Below the pieces are notes generated by a model. It was not told the DNA's origin, made no database searches, and was given only the letters and a program-made list of their open reading frames with translations. From Bacillota bacterium (GTDB taxonomy: Bacteria > Bacillota > Sulfobacillia > RBS10-35 > JAJYVN01), in NCBI GenBank assembly GCA_021791815.1, contig JAJYVV010000022.1, positions 1 through 36,483 on the forward strand: a stretch of 36,483 nucleotides of DNA. Reading direction: 5' to 3'. Below, one piece after another: positions 15,993-23,944 of the stretch. The translations under genes were made by a program, and so were the position numbers. The stretch's first letter is position 1; every line of letters begins with the position of its first letter.

Positions 15993-17150
15993 TCACACCC
16001 GTTGAGCAGCGGCAAGCCTGGTGGCCGCCGCGATCAGCAGGTCGGCAGCCCCCCGCACGTCCTCCTCCGCGGTAAACCGTCCCAGGGATAGCCGCACCGC
16101 GGTCAATGCCTCAGCCGGACCCAATCCCATGGCCAGCAGAACCCCGGAGGGCTCAGTCCGTCCGGCATGGCAGGCGGAACCCGTCGAGGCGGCGACGCCC
16201 GGAACGGCGGCCAGAAGGTCCTCACCAGCCACCCCGGGCACCCCTACGTTCAGCGTGTTGGGCAAGCGGCGTTCCGGGTGGCCGTGCAGTCGGAGCCCCG
16301 GAATGCCCCTAGCCAGCCGCCGCCACAGTTCGTCGCGAAGCCCCTGGAGCCGGCTCGCTTCCTCATTCAAGTGCTGCCGCGCAAGCGCGCAGGCCTTGCC
16401 AAGCCCGGCGATGCCGGAGACGTTCTCGGTTCCCGCACGGCGCCCGTCCTCGTGGCCGGCGCCATGGATCAACCGTTCCAGCGTGAGCCCGGAGCGCACG
16501 TAGAGGGCACCCACGCCCTTGGGGGCGTACACCTTGTGCCCTGCCACCGCGAGCAGATCCACACCCAGATCCTTCACCCGCACCGGCACCTTGCCCACAG
16601 ATTGTGCCGCGTCGGTATGAACGGAGATCCCGCGCTCCCGCGCGGCGACTGCGATCTCGGCCACGGGCTGGACTGTGCCCACCTCGTTCTGGGCGTGCAT
16701 CACGCTGACAAGGATGGTGTCGTCGCGGATCGCCCGGCGTACGTCGTCGGGATCGACGAGGCCCGTCTGGTCCACGGGCAGCACCGTCACGGCGAACCCG
16801 TGCCGGCGCTGCAGGTAGCGGCAGGTGTTCAGCACAGCCGGGTGTTCCACGGCCGTCGTGACGATGTGCCGGCCCCGGTCCCACTGAGAAAAGGCCACTC
16901 CGCAGATGGCAAGGTTGTCGGCCTCGCTGCCCCCGCCGGTGAAGACGATCTCCGCGGGCTCCGCCCCCAGAAGCTCGGCCACCTGCCGTCGGGCGTGCTC
17001 CACAGCCTCGCGTGCGGCCTGTCCGTATTCGTGCCCGCTGGAGGGATTGCCGAACTCCGCCTCCAGGTACGGGCGCATCGCGGCGAAGACCGCCGGATCG
17101 ACCGGCGTCGTCGCGTTGTGGTCCAGGTAGATAGGTCTCTCCGTCGGCAT
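15993..17150 (-). CDS. Cysteine desulfurase (NifS/IscS family)
   Basis: The 385-aa PLP enzyme shows YLDHNATTPVD at the N terminus, FTGGGSEADNLA, VEHPAVLNTC, HTDAAQSVGKVP, the Schiff-base lysine in AGHKVYAPKG (Lys206), HGAGHEDGRRAGTEN and the catalytic cysteine in STGSACHAG (Cys327). It moves sulfur, or selenium from selenocysteine, onto an active-site cysteine persulfide. The start ATG 17150 is 8 nt after GGGAGGGG. It lies 46 nt downstream of selD on the same strand; given that SelD here is a selenoprotein, a role in delivering selenium to SelD is likely, though a plain sulfur role is not excluded. Confidence 0.93.
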   Translation of the reverse strand: MPTERPIYLDHNATTPVDPAVFAAMRPYLEAEFGNPSSGHEYGQAAREAVEHARRQVAELLGAEPAEIVFTGGGSEADNLAICGVAFSQWDRGRHIVTTAVEHPAVLNTCRYLQRRHGFAVTVLPVDQTGLVDPDDVRRAIRDDTILVSVMHAQNEVGTVQPVAEIAVAARERGISVHTDAAQSVGKVPVRVKDLGVDLLAVAGHKVYAPKGVGALYVRSGLTLERLIHGAGHEDGRRAGTENVSGIAGLGKACALARQHLNEEASRLQGLRDELWRRLARGIPGLRLHGHPERRLPNTLNVGVPGVAGEDLLAAVPGVAASTGSACHAGRTEPSGVLLAMGLGPAEALTAVRLSLGRFTAEEDVRGAADLLIAAATRLAAAQRV

Positions 17151-17196
17151 CCGGATCCCCTCCCTGCTCCAAGCGCACCCACCCGCGGCGCCCCGC

Positions 17197-18243
17197 CTAC
17201 GGAACGACCTCAATGCCACCGGCGGGCCCCGGCAGCACCTCACCGATGTCCGCCGCCGCCACCCGCCCCGCGGCGAGCGTGGCCAGCAGCGTCTCCACGC
17301 GGTCCGGCGACACAGCGACGAGTAGGCCGCCCGAGGTCTGGGCATCGCAAAGCAGCATCCGAGCCTCGGCTGGAAGCGACGGAGACCAGTGCACCTCGTC
17401 GCGGAGCAGGCGGTAGTTGTTCTGGGTGCCCTGAGAGACCGCGCCGTCGCGGAGCAGGTCCCAGGCCCCCGGCAGCACCGGGACCCGCCCGAGCGCCACC
17501 CGCGCGCCGACCCCGCTCTGCTGGGCGATGTCGCGCAGGTGCCCGAGCAGGCCGAACCCGGTCACATCAGTGCAGGCGCTGGCGCCCACCGTCTGCATGG
17601 CCTCCGCCGCCGCACGGTTGAGTTGGGCCATCACCGGCCGTACGCGGGCCTCGATCTCCAGGCCGCCCCGGCCGTGCGTCAGGGCTGTCGTCAGGACCCC
17701 GATGCCCAGCGGCTTGGTCAGCACCAAGCGGTCCCCTGGCCGCGCCCCCGACTTCCGCACGATCCGGTTGGGATCGACCACCCCGGTGACGGCCATGCCG
17801 TACTTGGGCGTGGGATCGTCCAGGGAGTGCCCGCCGATGACGGGCACCCCGGCCTCGGCCGCCTTGGCCGCGCCGCCCTGCAGGATACTCTCCAGGATGG
17901 ATACCGGCAGCATGCGCACCGGGAAGGCCACCACGTTGAGCGCGAACAGCGGTGTGGCGCCCATGGCATAGATGTCGCTCAGGGCGTTGGCCGCGGCGAC
18001 CTCGCCGAAGACGTGCGGGTCGTCCAGGACCGGCGTGATGACGTCCACCGTCTGAACCACGGCAAGATCATCCCGCAGGCGGAACACAGCCGCGTCCTCG
18101 CCCACCCCGGCGAGAACACGCGGATTATCGGCGTCCGGCAAGCACTTCAGGACCTGGACCAGGTCCTGCGGACCCACCTTGCACGCTCAGCCGGCGCCGG
18201 GCGAGTAGGCCGTCAACCGCAGCAGGCTCTCCACCGAGCACAT
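17197..18243 (-). CDS. selD: Selenide, water dikinase containing selenocysteine (UGA at codon 19)
   Basis: SelD makes selenophosphate from selenide and ATP. From ATG 18243 the frame reads LLRLTAYSPGAG, then TGA (18189-18187), then ACKVGPQDL, matching the canonical SelD start L-T-x-y-S-x-G-A-G-(C/U)-G-C-K-i. The UGA falls exactly on the catalytic Cys/Sec. Downstream are GVGEDAAVF, NALSDIYAMGA, GGHSLDDP, LTKPLGIGVLTTA, DVTGFGLLGHL and DAQTSGGLL, all SelD signatures. Length with Sec is 348 aa, normal for the family. Treating UGA as stop truncates it to a GTG at 18177 and loses the active site. GTG 18234 is an alternative start. The residue after Sec is Ala instead of the usual Gly. Confidence 0.93.
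18148..18189 (-). promoter_or_regulatory. Bacterial SECIS element in selD
   Basis: After the UGA (18189-18187) and 18 nt of spacer, CAGGACCU and AGGUCCUG (18168-18148 on the minus strand) form a perfect 8-bp stem with loop GGUCC. The apical GU and the UGA-to-loop distance of about 27 nt fit bacterial SECIS elements bound by SelB; the loop contains GGUC as in the E. coli fdhF element. Confidence 0.8.
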
Positions 18244-18251
18244 CACCCCGC

Positions 18252-18290
18252 CGCAGCATACCGCAGCGAGGATGCGGTCGGTATGCTGCG
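18252..18290. promoter_or_regulatory. 12-bp inverted repeat between selD and lysR
   Basis: CGCAGCATACCG (18252-18263) and CGGTATGCTGCG (18279-18290) are perfect inverted repeats 15 nt apart, with CGCA/TGCG nested inside. It begins 8 nt upstream of the selD ATG and ends 64 nt before the lysR start. It could be the LysR operator (ATAC...GTAT half-sites) or an mRNA hairpin in the selD leader. Confidence 0.55.
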
Positions 18291-18354
18291 TTGTGCCGGC
18301 GTGATGCGTTTCGTGCATGATGGGAGTAGCTGAAGCAGGGGGAGGTAGGTGGGT

Positions 18355-19278
18355 GTGACCGAGGAGGCGCCGGAGTTGGACCTTGGGGCTCTTCAGGCCT
18401 TCTATCAGGTGGCCCGCCTCGGGAGTTTCTCGCGCGCGGCCGACGTGCTCCACCGGAGCCAGCCGGCCGTCTCACGGCAGGTGCAGGCACTGGAAGCGGC
18501 TCTGGGGTTTCCGGTCTTCGTGGAGCGGCGCCCGCGAGTGCTCCTGGGCGATGCGGGACGGGCCCTGTACGCGTACGCGGAGCGCATCCTGCGGCTCTGC
18601 GGCGAGGCGGTCCAGACCATGGAGGAGTTGCGGAGCCTCGACCGCGGTCGGGTGCGTCTGGCGGCAAGCACCACCCCCGGCGGCTACATCCTGCCGGCGC
18701 TCCTGGCGCGCTTCAGCGCCCGACACCCGGGGATCGACATTCACCTCGCCGTCGCGCGGAGCGCGGAGGTGGCCCGCCGCGTGGGCGTCGGCGACGCCGA
18801 CATCGGCGTACTGTCCGAGGGCATGGCGGGTCCGGAGTTCTTCGTCCAGCCCTTCGTGGCCGACGAACTGCTCCTGGTCGCGCCTCCGGGCCACCGCCTG
18901 GCGGGACGAGAGGCTTCCGCCGATAAGTTGGCCGCCGAGACGCTGCTGCTGCGGGAAGAAGGTTCCGGGAGCCGGCGCGCGGTCGAAGCGCATCTGGAGC
19001 GGGAGAAGTGGCGGTTCGCGCGGGTCCTCACCCTGGGCTGTTCGGAAGGCATCAAGCGGGCCGCGGCCGCCGGCATGGGGCTGGCCTTCCTGTCCCGGTT
19101 CGTGGTGGCCGGCGGACTGGCCAGCGGAACGCTCGCCCTTGTCTCAGCCAAGGCCCTGCCGCGCGTGTTTCACCTCGCCGTCCCGCGTGAGGCCCGCATG
19201 TCCCCTGCCGCGGCGGCCCTGCACGCCTTCCTTCAGCAGTCCGCCGCGTCCGCAGAAGTTCATGCGCAAACGGAATGA
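18355..19278 (+). CDS. LysR-type regulator, probably selenium-associated
   Basis: The 307-aa product has the LysR winged helix-turn-helix (LGALQAFYQVARLGSFSRAA, then RSQPAVSRQVQALE, residues 10-55) and a substrate-binding domain with GGYILPALLARF, DIGVLSE, LLLREEGSGSRR and AAAGMGLAFLSRFV. A LysR subfamily associated with selenium metabolism is known next to selD/yedF in Sec-decoding bacteria; divergence from a Sec-encoding selD fits it, although the subfamily assignment is inferred. The start GTG 18355 is 9 nt after AGGGGGAGG; GTG 18349 is too close. It probably governs selD and/or the downstream dsrE-methyltransferase-SQR genes. Confidence 0.88.
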   Translation: MTEEAPELDLGALQAFYQVARLGSFSRAADVLHRSQPAVSRQVQALEAALGFPVFVERRPRVLLGDAGRALYAYAERILRLCGEAVQTMEELRSLDRGRVRLAASTTPGGYILPALLARFSARHPGIDIHLAVARSAEVARRVGVGDADIGVLSEGMAGPEFFVQPFVADELLLVAPPGHRLAGREASADKLAAETLLLREEGSGSRRAVEAHLEREKWRFARVLTLGCSEGIKRAAAAGMGLAFLSRFVVAGGLASGTLALVSAKALPRVFHLAVPREARMSPAAAALHAFLQQSAASAEVHAQTE

Positions 19279-19296
19279 CCATGCGACATTTTGGCA

Positions 19297-19326
19297 TTGG
19301 ACGCATGACCGGGAGATCCCTACCCT
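19297..19326 (+). promoter_or_regulatory. Weak promoter candidate upstream of the DsrE-like gene
   Basis: TTGGAC (19297-19302) and TACCCT (19321-19326) are 18 nt apart. CATGCG (19280-19285) and CGCATG (19302-19307) flank the -35 box as an inverted repeat, a possible regulator site. Confidence 0.3.
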
Positions 19327-19392
19327 GCGGGCATGGAGGCGTGGCGGCTGCCTGGCCCTCAGCACGGCCGAACGTCCGGGGGGTGGGTTCGG

Positions 19393-19713
19393 TTGAAGAT
19401 CGGCGTGGTCCTCGGCACCAACGAGCCGGAAACCGCATGGAACGCCTTTCGCTTCGCGGCGAAGGCGCTGGATTCCGGCCACACGGTCCGGGTCTGCCTG
19501 CTCCGACCGGGCGTCGAGAGCGAGGGTATCCGCCAGGGCGCGTACGACGTTTCCGAGCAGATGCGGGCGTTCGCTGATCGCGGCGGGGAGCTGCTCGCCT
19601 GCGGCACCTGCCTACGCTCACGTCAAATGGAAGGGTCGGACCTCTGCCCGATCTCGACGATGCAGGATCTCGTCGATCTGACCACTTGGGCGGAACGCGT
19701 ACTGACGTTCTGA
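19393..19713 (+). CDS. DsrE/DsrF-like sulfur (selenium) carrier family protein
   Basis: The 106-aa product starts LKIGVVLGTNEPETAWNAF, continues with a SGHTVRVCLL strand, YDVSEQMRAFADRGG, and the cysteine motif LLACGTCLRSR, then SDLCPISTMQDL and WAERVLTF. This is the DsrE-like fold with the conserved Cys-x-x-Cys; proteins of this group accept or carry persulfide. The C-terminal domain of YedF, a selenium-metabolism protein, is also DsrE-like with a similar CGTCL motif. The start TTG 19393 has GGGGGGTGGG 5 nt upstream; ATG 19333 in frame is possible. It is followed by a methyltransferase 27 nt on. Confidence 0.8.
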   Translation: MKIGVVLGTNEPETAWNAFRFAAKALDSGHTVRVCLLRPGVESEGIRQGAYDVSEQMRAFADRGGELLACGTCLRSRQMEGSDLCPISTMQDLVDLTTWAERVLTF

Positions 19714-19740
19714 GCCGGCTGGCGGAGGAGGGAGCCGGGC

Positions 19741-20319
19741 ATGGAGCCATCCTCGGTCACGGCAGTGAGCCCGCGCTGTACCGTCCGTACAAAACCACTG
19801 GACGAACCGCGCATCCGGCGCTGGATGGCGTGGCAGTGCGCCGGCGCCGATCCTGTGCTGGATGTCGGCTGCGGTGCGGGGGAACTGTGCGCCGAGTTGG
19901 CGCGCCGGGGTCACCGCGTGACCGGGGTCGACACGGACCCCGCTCAACTCGCTGCGGCACGACGGACCGTCGCGCAGGGCGGGCCGCATGGCGCGCCGGC
20001 GTGGCTGCAGGACGACGGGGAGGTGCTCGGCCGGCTCGGCGATGGGCGATTCGGCGCGGTGACACTGGTCTTCGTGCTGCACCACATGGCCGCACCCGGC
20101 GCTGGGCTGCGGGCGGCCTGGCGGGTTCTGCGGCCCGGCGGCCGTCTCCTGGTCGCCGAGATGCTGCCCAAGGGACCGGATGCCGGTGACCTCTGCCACC
20201 GCATCAAACTGGAGCAATGGCTGGCCTGGTTCGCCGCCCTGGAGCCGGCCGATCTGCGCCTGCTCGCTCCCGCGGACGAGGAGTGGATGCTGGTCAGGTT
20301 GGGTAAGGCGGAGAGCTGA
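19741..20319 (+). CDS. Class I SAM-dependent methyltransferase
   Basis: The 192-aa product has DEPRIRRWMAWQ, motif I VLDVGCGAGELCAEL (near residue 40), GVDTDPAQLAAAR, FGAVTLVFVLHHMAAP and RPGGRLLVAEML. The ubiE/ArsM-like pattern does not fix the substrate. Between a DsrE-like carrier and an SQR-like flavoprotein, in a cluster with a Sec-containing SelD, methylation of selenide/sulfide or a thiol is a reasonable guess. The start ATG 19741 follows GGAGGAGGGAG closely. It probably shares a transcript with dsrE and the oxidoreductase (43-nt gap). Confidence 0.83.
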   Translation: MEPSSVTAVSPRCTVRTKPLDEPRIRRWMAWQCAGADPVLDVGCGAGELCAELARRGHRVTGVDTDPAQLAAARRTVAQGGPHGAPAWLQDDGEVLGRLGDGRFGAVTLVFVLHHMAAPGAGLRAAWRVLRPGGRLLVAEMLPKGPDAGDLCHRIKLEQWLAWFAALEPADLRLLAPADEEWMLVRLGKAES

Positions 20320-20362
20320 GCGCGTAGCGGTGGGACGAAGTGACCAAGGGGGAGGCAGCCTC

Positions 20363-21517
20363 GTGGACAAGCGGACGGTATTGGTCCTGGGGGGTGGAGT
20401 GGGTGGGCTCGTGGCCGCCAGCGTGCTGCGCCGCGAACTGGCGCCCGAGGATCGCGTGGTGCTGGTGGAGCGGGCCTCCAAGCATACGTTCTGGCCTTCC
20501 CTGCTCTGGCTGATGAGCGGCAGCCGCAAGGCCGAGCAGGTGCAACGGGATCTGGAGCCGCTGGCCCGCCGCGGGATCGAGGTGCGCCACGGCGAGATCA
20601 CCGAGATCGACCCGGAACGGCGCCGGGTCGTCGTGGGCGGGGAAGCCTTGACGGGCGACGCCCTGGTGGTCTCCCTGGGCGCCGGCTTGGTCCCGGAACG
20701 CGTGCCGGGTCTCGCCGAAGCCGGAGGCAACTTCTATACCGTCGATGGCGCCAAGCAGGTGTATGACCAAGCTTCCCGCCTCCAGGCGGGCCGCGTGGCC
20801 GTGGTCGTGGCGGATGTCCCGTTCAAGTGCCCGGCCGCGCCGTATGAGGCCGCCATGCTCCTGGAAAGCCTGCTGCGCCGCCGCAAGGTCCGCGACCAGG
20901 TGACGGTGACCATCTACGCCGCCGAGTCCGCGCCCATGGGCGTGGCCGGCCCCGAGGTGTCGCGGGGCGTGGTGGAGTTTGTCCAGCAGCGCGGCATCGA
21001 CTACCACCCGAGCACAAAGCTCAGCCGGGTCGATCTCTCGGGGAAGCGCCTCCACTTCGACACCGGCGCCGAGGCGGAGTTTGACGTCCTGGCGGTGGTG
21101 CCGCCGCACGCGGCGCCAGAGGTGGTGCGCAACTCCCCGTTGGCGGGCCCGAACGGGTGGATCCCGATGGACCCCGCCACCTGCGAAACCCGCTTCGAGA
21201 ACGTCTTCGCTATCGGCGACGTGACGACGGTGCCGCTCAAGCTCGGCAAGCCATTGCCGAAGGCGGGGGTTTTCGCCCACGGGCAGGCCGAGGCCGTGGC
21301 CCACACCCTGGCGGCCCGGCTGCGCGGGCGGGGGAAGGAGCAGAAGTTCGACGGGCACGGGGAGTGCTTCATCGAGATGGGCGGTGGCGCGGCCGGATTC
21401 GCCCGTGGCAACTTCTATGCCGAGCCGGCGCCCCAGGTTCAGATGTATCGGGCTGGCCGCCACTGGCATGCGGCCAAGGTGGCGTTCGAGCGTAACTGGT
21501 GGCGCACCTGGTTCTGA
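20363..21517 (+). CDS. Sulfide:quinone oxidoreductase-like FAD flavoprotein
   Basis: The 384-aa product has the N-terminal FAD motif VLVLGGGVGGLVAAS, VVLVERASKHTFWPSLLWL, EIDPERRRV, LVVSLGAGLVPE, a KCPAAPYE segment with Cys156, RFENVFAIGDVTTV binding FAD near residue 280 and a C-terminal GECFIEMGGGAAGF with Cys335. The order matches SQR-type enzymes that oxidise sulfide to polysulfide and pass electrons to quinone at the membrane surface. Cys156, Cys274 and Cys335 are visible, but whether they form the classical redox triad I cannot tell. The start GTG 20363 is 8 nt after GGGGGAGG. Selenide could be an alternative substrate in this context (inference). Confidence 0.85.
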   Translation: MDKRTVLVLGGGVGGLVAASVLRRELAPEDRVVLVERASKHTFWPSLLWLMSGSRKAEQVQRDLEPLARRGIEVRHGEITEIDPERRRVVVGGEALTGDALVVSLGAGLVPERVPGLAEAGGNFYTVDGAKQVYDQASRLQAGRVAVVVADVPFKCPAAPYEAAMLLESLLRRRKVRDQVTVTIYAAESAPMGVAGPEVSRGVVEFVQQRGIDYHPSTKLSRVDLSGKRLHFDTGAEAEFDVLAVVPPHAAPEVVRNSPLAGPNGWIPMDPATCETRFENVFAIGDVTTVPLKLGKPLPKAGVFAHGQAEAVAHTLAARLRGRGKEQKFDGHGECFIEMGGGAAGFARGNFYAEPAPQVQMYRAGRHWHAAKVAFERNWWRTWF

Positions 21518-22375
21518 CGGCAGGACCACAGTGTCCGCAGCCTCAGTGGGCGTGACGTGACGTGCACGGCGAATGCTGTCCGCTCGCGACTCCGTCGCCA
21601 CGTCCGCTCTGCGCGATGGCGCGCGAGGCTGTGGGAGCGAGTCGTGGCAACGCCATGCCATTCAAGATGTTGTCGCCTGTGTGTGCCGCAGCGGACGGCA
21701 GGCGACCCTCCGCAGCCCGGCCCAGTCTCCTTACATCCGCCCGGATCGCGCAGGCTTTGCCTGCGCCGCGGGAGTCGGTCCCTTATCCTGCTTTTCTTCG
21801 CTCCGGGCTTCGGTTCGGCATCGGGGCCTGTGAAACCGCGCCGCCTTTGAGTCGCGCCGCGGAGAGTGCCGGCGCGGGCGCGTGGGAAGCCTCCGTCCGT
21901 TGGAGGCGACATCGGCCCCGACCAGCGAGGGGCCCCACCTATGGGCCGCCGGCGAAGGGACAATCGGCGCGAGTAACTGCTCAGGCCCCCCTGGGGAGGG
22001 GCCGAAGGGGCGGGAGCGGCGGGTGCTCGGGGGTGCGACTGACCAGGGGAATGGCGACCGAACAGTGGTCCCGCTGCTCGCGCTATGTGAGAGGCCGGGC
22101 GGCTTGCGCAGCCCTGGCGGGCGAGTGGGCGCCGCCGTAGGCTGCCGTGCCGGGCGGCATGCCGGTCAAGGGCCATGCCGCTGCCGCCGGGAACGGCGGT
22201 GCCAGAGGTTCGGCGGCCAGGGAGGCCGGGCGGTCGCCACTGTCGTGGTCGGCGCTTTGGCACGTAGGGCAATCAGGAGCACCAGGCAGGGGCAGTGTCG
22301 GCCCGCGTGGGAGCGGGAAAGGGTGAAGGAGACGCAGCGGGAAGAGGTGGGCAGCGGCGCAGGCGCGCGGACTAG
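21518..22375. other. Long interval without a recognisable gene
   Basis: Several open frames cross this 858-nt stretch, but none resembles a protein. The only sharp structure is a hairpin at 21748-21766 (GCGCAGGC-TTT-GCCTGCGC) about 230 nt after the SQR-like gene, without a T tract. GC-rich inverted segments continue to 22350. No tRNA, RNase P or tmRNA signature was seen by eye. It may hold an RNA or a decayed gene. Confidence 0.4.
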
Positions 22376-23944
22376 CTAGCCCGAGGCCCCGGGCGGTCCC
22401 GACCCGGCCGGAGCCGGGCCGGACGCCCCGGCCGAGGAGCTGGACGGGGGCGAGCCGCCCAACTTGCGCAGCGCGGCGGCGGCCGCCGCCTCCGCGGCCG
22501 CCCCGGCCGCCTCGATCCCGTCGATCTGCGTGGCCGACTGCTGGGCCGCGGCCGGCACGGTCGCCCGCCCGGAGAGGACCTCGGCGCCGAACGACCCGAG
22601 CACCCCGGCCACCTGCTGCTCGTTGTAGCGAAACGGGAGCCCCACATACAGTTGGTCCCCCGCCACGGCGTCGAGATAGGCGTTGAGGTTCTTGTGGGCG
22701 AGCGGTGAGGCGTACTGGCGGGCCAGCTCGGCCCAGGCGTGCCACAGCGCCTTCTGGTTCGGCCCGGCGAGGGCCATCTGCATCATGAGGCTCTGCCAGT
22801 CCGTGCCGACGCAGAGGTAGCGCACCAGGGCCCAGGCCAGGTCGGGGCTCCGGGTCCCGGACCAGACCGCGTAGAAGTCGCTCGAGGCCCCGGTCAGCCG
22901 TCCCTGGGGCCAGGCCGGCATGGCGTAGAGGTCCCACTTCCCCAGCGTGGAGCTCCAGTTCCGGGCGGCGTCGTACAGCTCTCCGGATGTGCCCAGGGGG
23001 CCGCTGACGACCTGGCCCAGGATCATGGGCTGCACGACCGACCGCGAGGAGCCGAGGCAGGTGCCCGCCAGGATCTGGCCGTAGCACCACTGGAGGGCGG
23101 CCTGGGAGGCGGCCTGGTCGAGGCCGCAGCGCGCGGGGTCGGCCGGGTCGACGTATTCCCCGCCGAAACCCTTGAGGTAGAACGGGCTCGGGTTGGCGCC
23201 CCAGCTGTCGTACCCGCCCCAGGCGAGCTGACCGCCCGCCTGGCCCTGGGCGCGGACGGAGGCCGAGGCCCACAGCCCCGCCCACTGCGCCGCGGTCCAG
23301 TCCGGCTCCGGATACGTGAGGCCGAGCGCGTCGAGCGCGCCCTGATACAGCCCGATGGCCAGGACTTCGACGGTGGCGGGCAGGGCGAACAGGGCCGCGC
23401 CGCCCGGCTGCCCGGCGCCGGCCGCGCCGATGTAGTCCATCTGCGCCTGCGTGTACACCGTGACGTCGATCTGGTCCCGCACCACGTAGGGCTGGAGGTC
23501 GAGGACCAGCCCCTGCTGCGCGAAGAGCGGGAGGTTCACGTCCCAGAAGACGTCGGGCCCGGTCCCGGCGAGCATCGAGGCAACGGTCGTGGTCGACGAG
23601 GTCGCGGGCGGCAGGACCTGCACCTGGACACCCTCCGTCGCCGCCCAGGCCTGAATGGCCTCCTGCATCAGCTGCTGCAGCTGGCGCTGCTGCTGCTGCA
23701 CCGGGGCCGTCGCGTTGACTTCGGCGGTCGGGAAGCCATACCAGGGCTGCCAGGTCAGCACCGCGGGGCGGGACGCCGCCGCGGCGAGACGCTCGAAGGA
23801 CGTGCCGCAGCCGGCGAGAGCGGAGCCGGCCGCCGCCGCGCCGGCGGCGCCCAGGGCGGCGCGGAAGGCCCTTCTCCGGGTGAGGCCGGGGCCGGGCGGC
23901 GCACCCCCCTGGCCCGGCGGCGCCGACGCGTGCGGTCTGCTCAC
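22376..23944 (-). CDS. Extracellular solute-binding lipoprotein (sugar ABC type)
   Basis: The 522-aa product has a twin-arginine-like start (LTRRRAFRAALG, then a hydrophobic stretch) and a lipobox LAGC near residue 47, so it is probably a Tat-exported lipoprotein. The mature part matches family 1 solute-binding proteins: VLTWQPWYG, an AGTGPDVFWDV segment, LDLQPYV, WGGYDSWGANPSPF and DFYAVWSGTRSPDLAWALV. An Ala-rich and Ser/Pro/Gly-rich tail ends it. Its GTG overlaps the panC stop (GTGA at 23944-23941). No permease or ATPase genes are adjacent, so it is an orphan binding protein. Confidence 0.85.
   Translation of the reverse strand: MSRPHASAPPGQGGAPPGPGLTRRRAFRAALGAAGAAAAGSALAGCGTSFERLAAAASRPAVLTWQPWYGFPTAEVNATAPVQQQQRQLQQLMQEAIQAWAATEGVQVQVLPPATSSTTTVASMLAGTGPDVFWDVNLPLFAQQGLVLDLQPYVVRDQIDVTVYTQAQMDYIGAAGAGQPGGAALFALPATVEVLAIGLYQGALDALGLTYPEPDWTAAQWAGLWASASVRAQGQAGGQLAWGGYDSWGANPSPFYLKGFGGEYVDPADPARCGLDQAASQAALQWCYGQILAGTCLGSSRSVVQPMILGQVVSGPLGTSGELYDAARNWSSTLGKWDLYAMPAWPQGRLTGASSDFYAVWSGTRSPDLAWALVRYLCVGTDWQSLMMQMALAGPNQKALWHAWAELARQYASPLAHKNLNAYLDAVAGDQLYVGLPFRYNEQQVAGVLGSFGAEVLSGRATVPAAAQQSATQIDGIEAAGAAAEAAAAAALRKLGGSPPSSSSAGASGPAPAGSGPPGASG

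Noticed and set aside
17197-18177. A SelD beginning at GTG 18177 with UGA as stop upstream
   Set aside because: It lacks the catalytic N-terminal motif, which is present in frame just upstream across the UGA.
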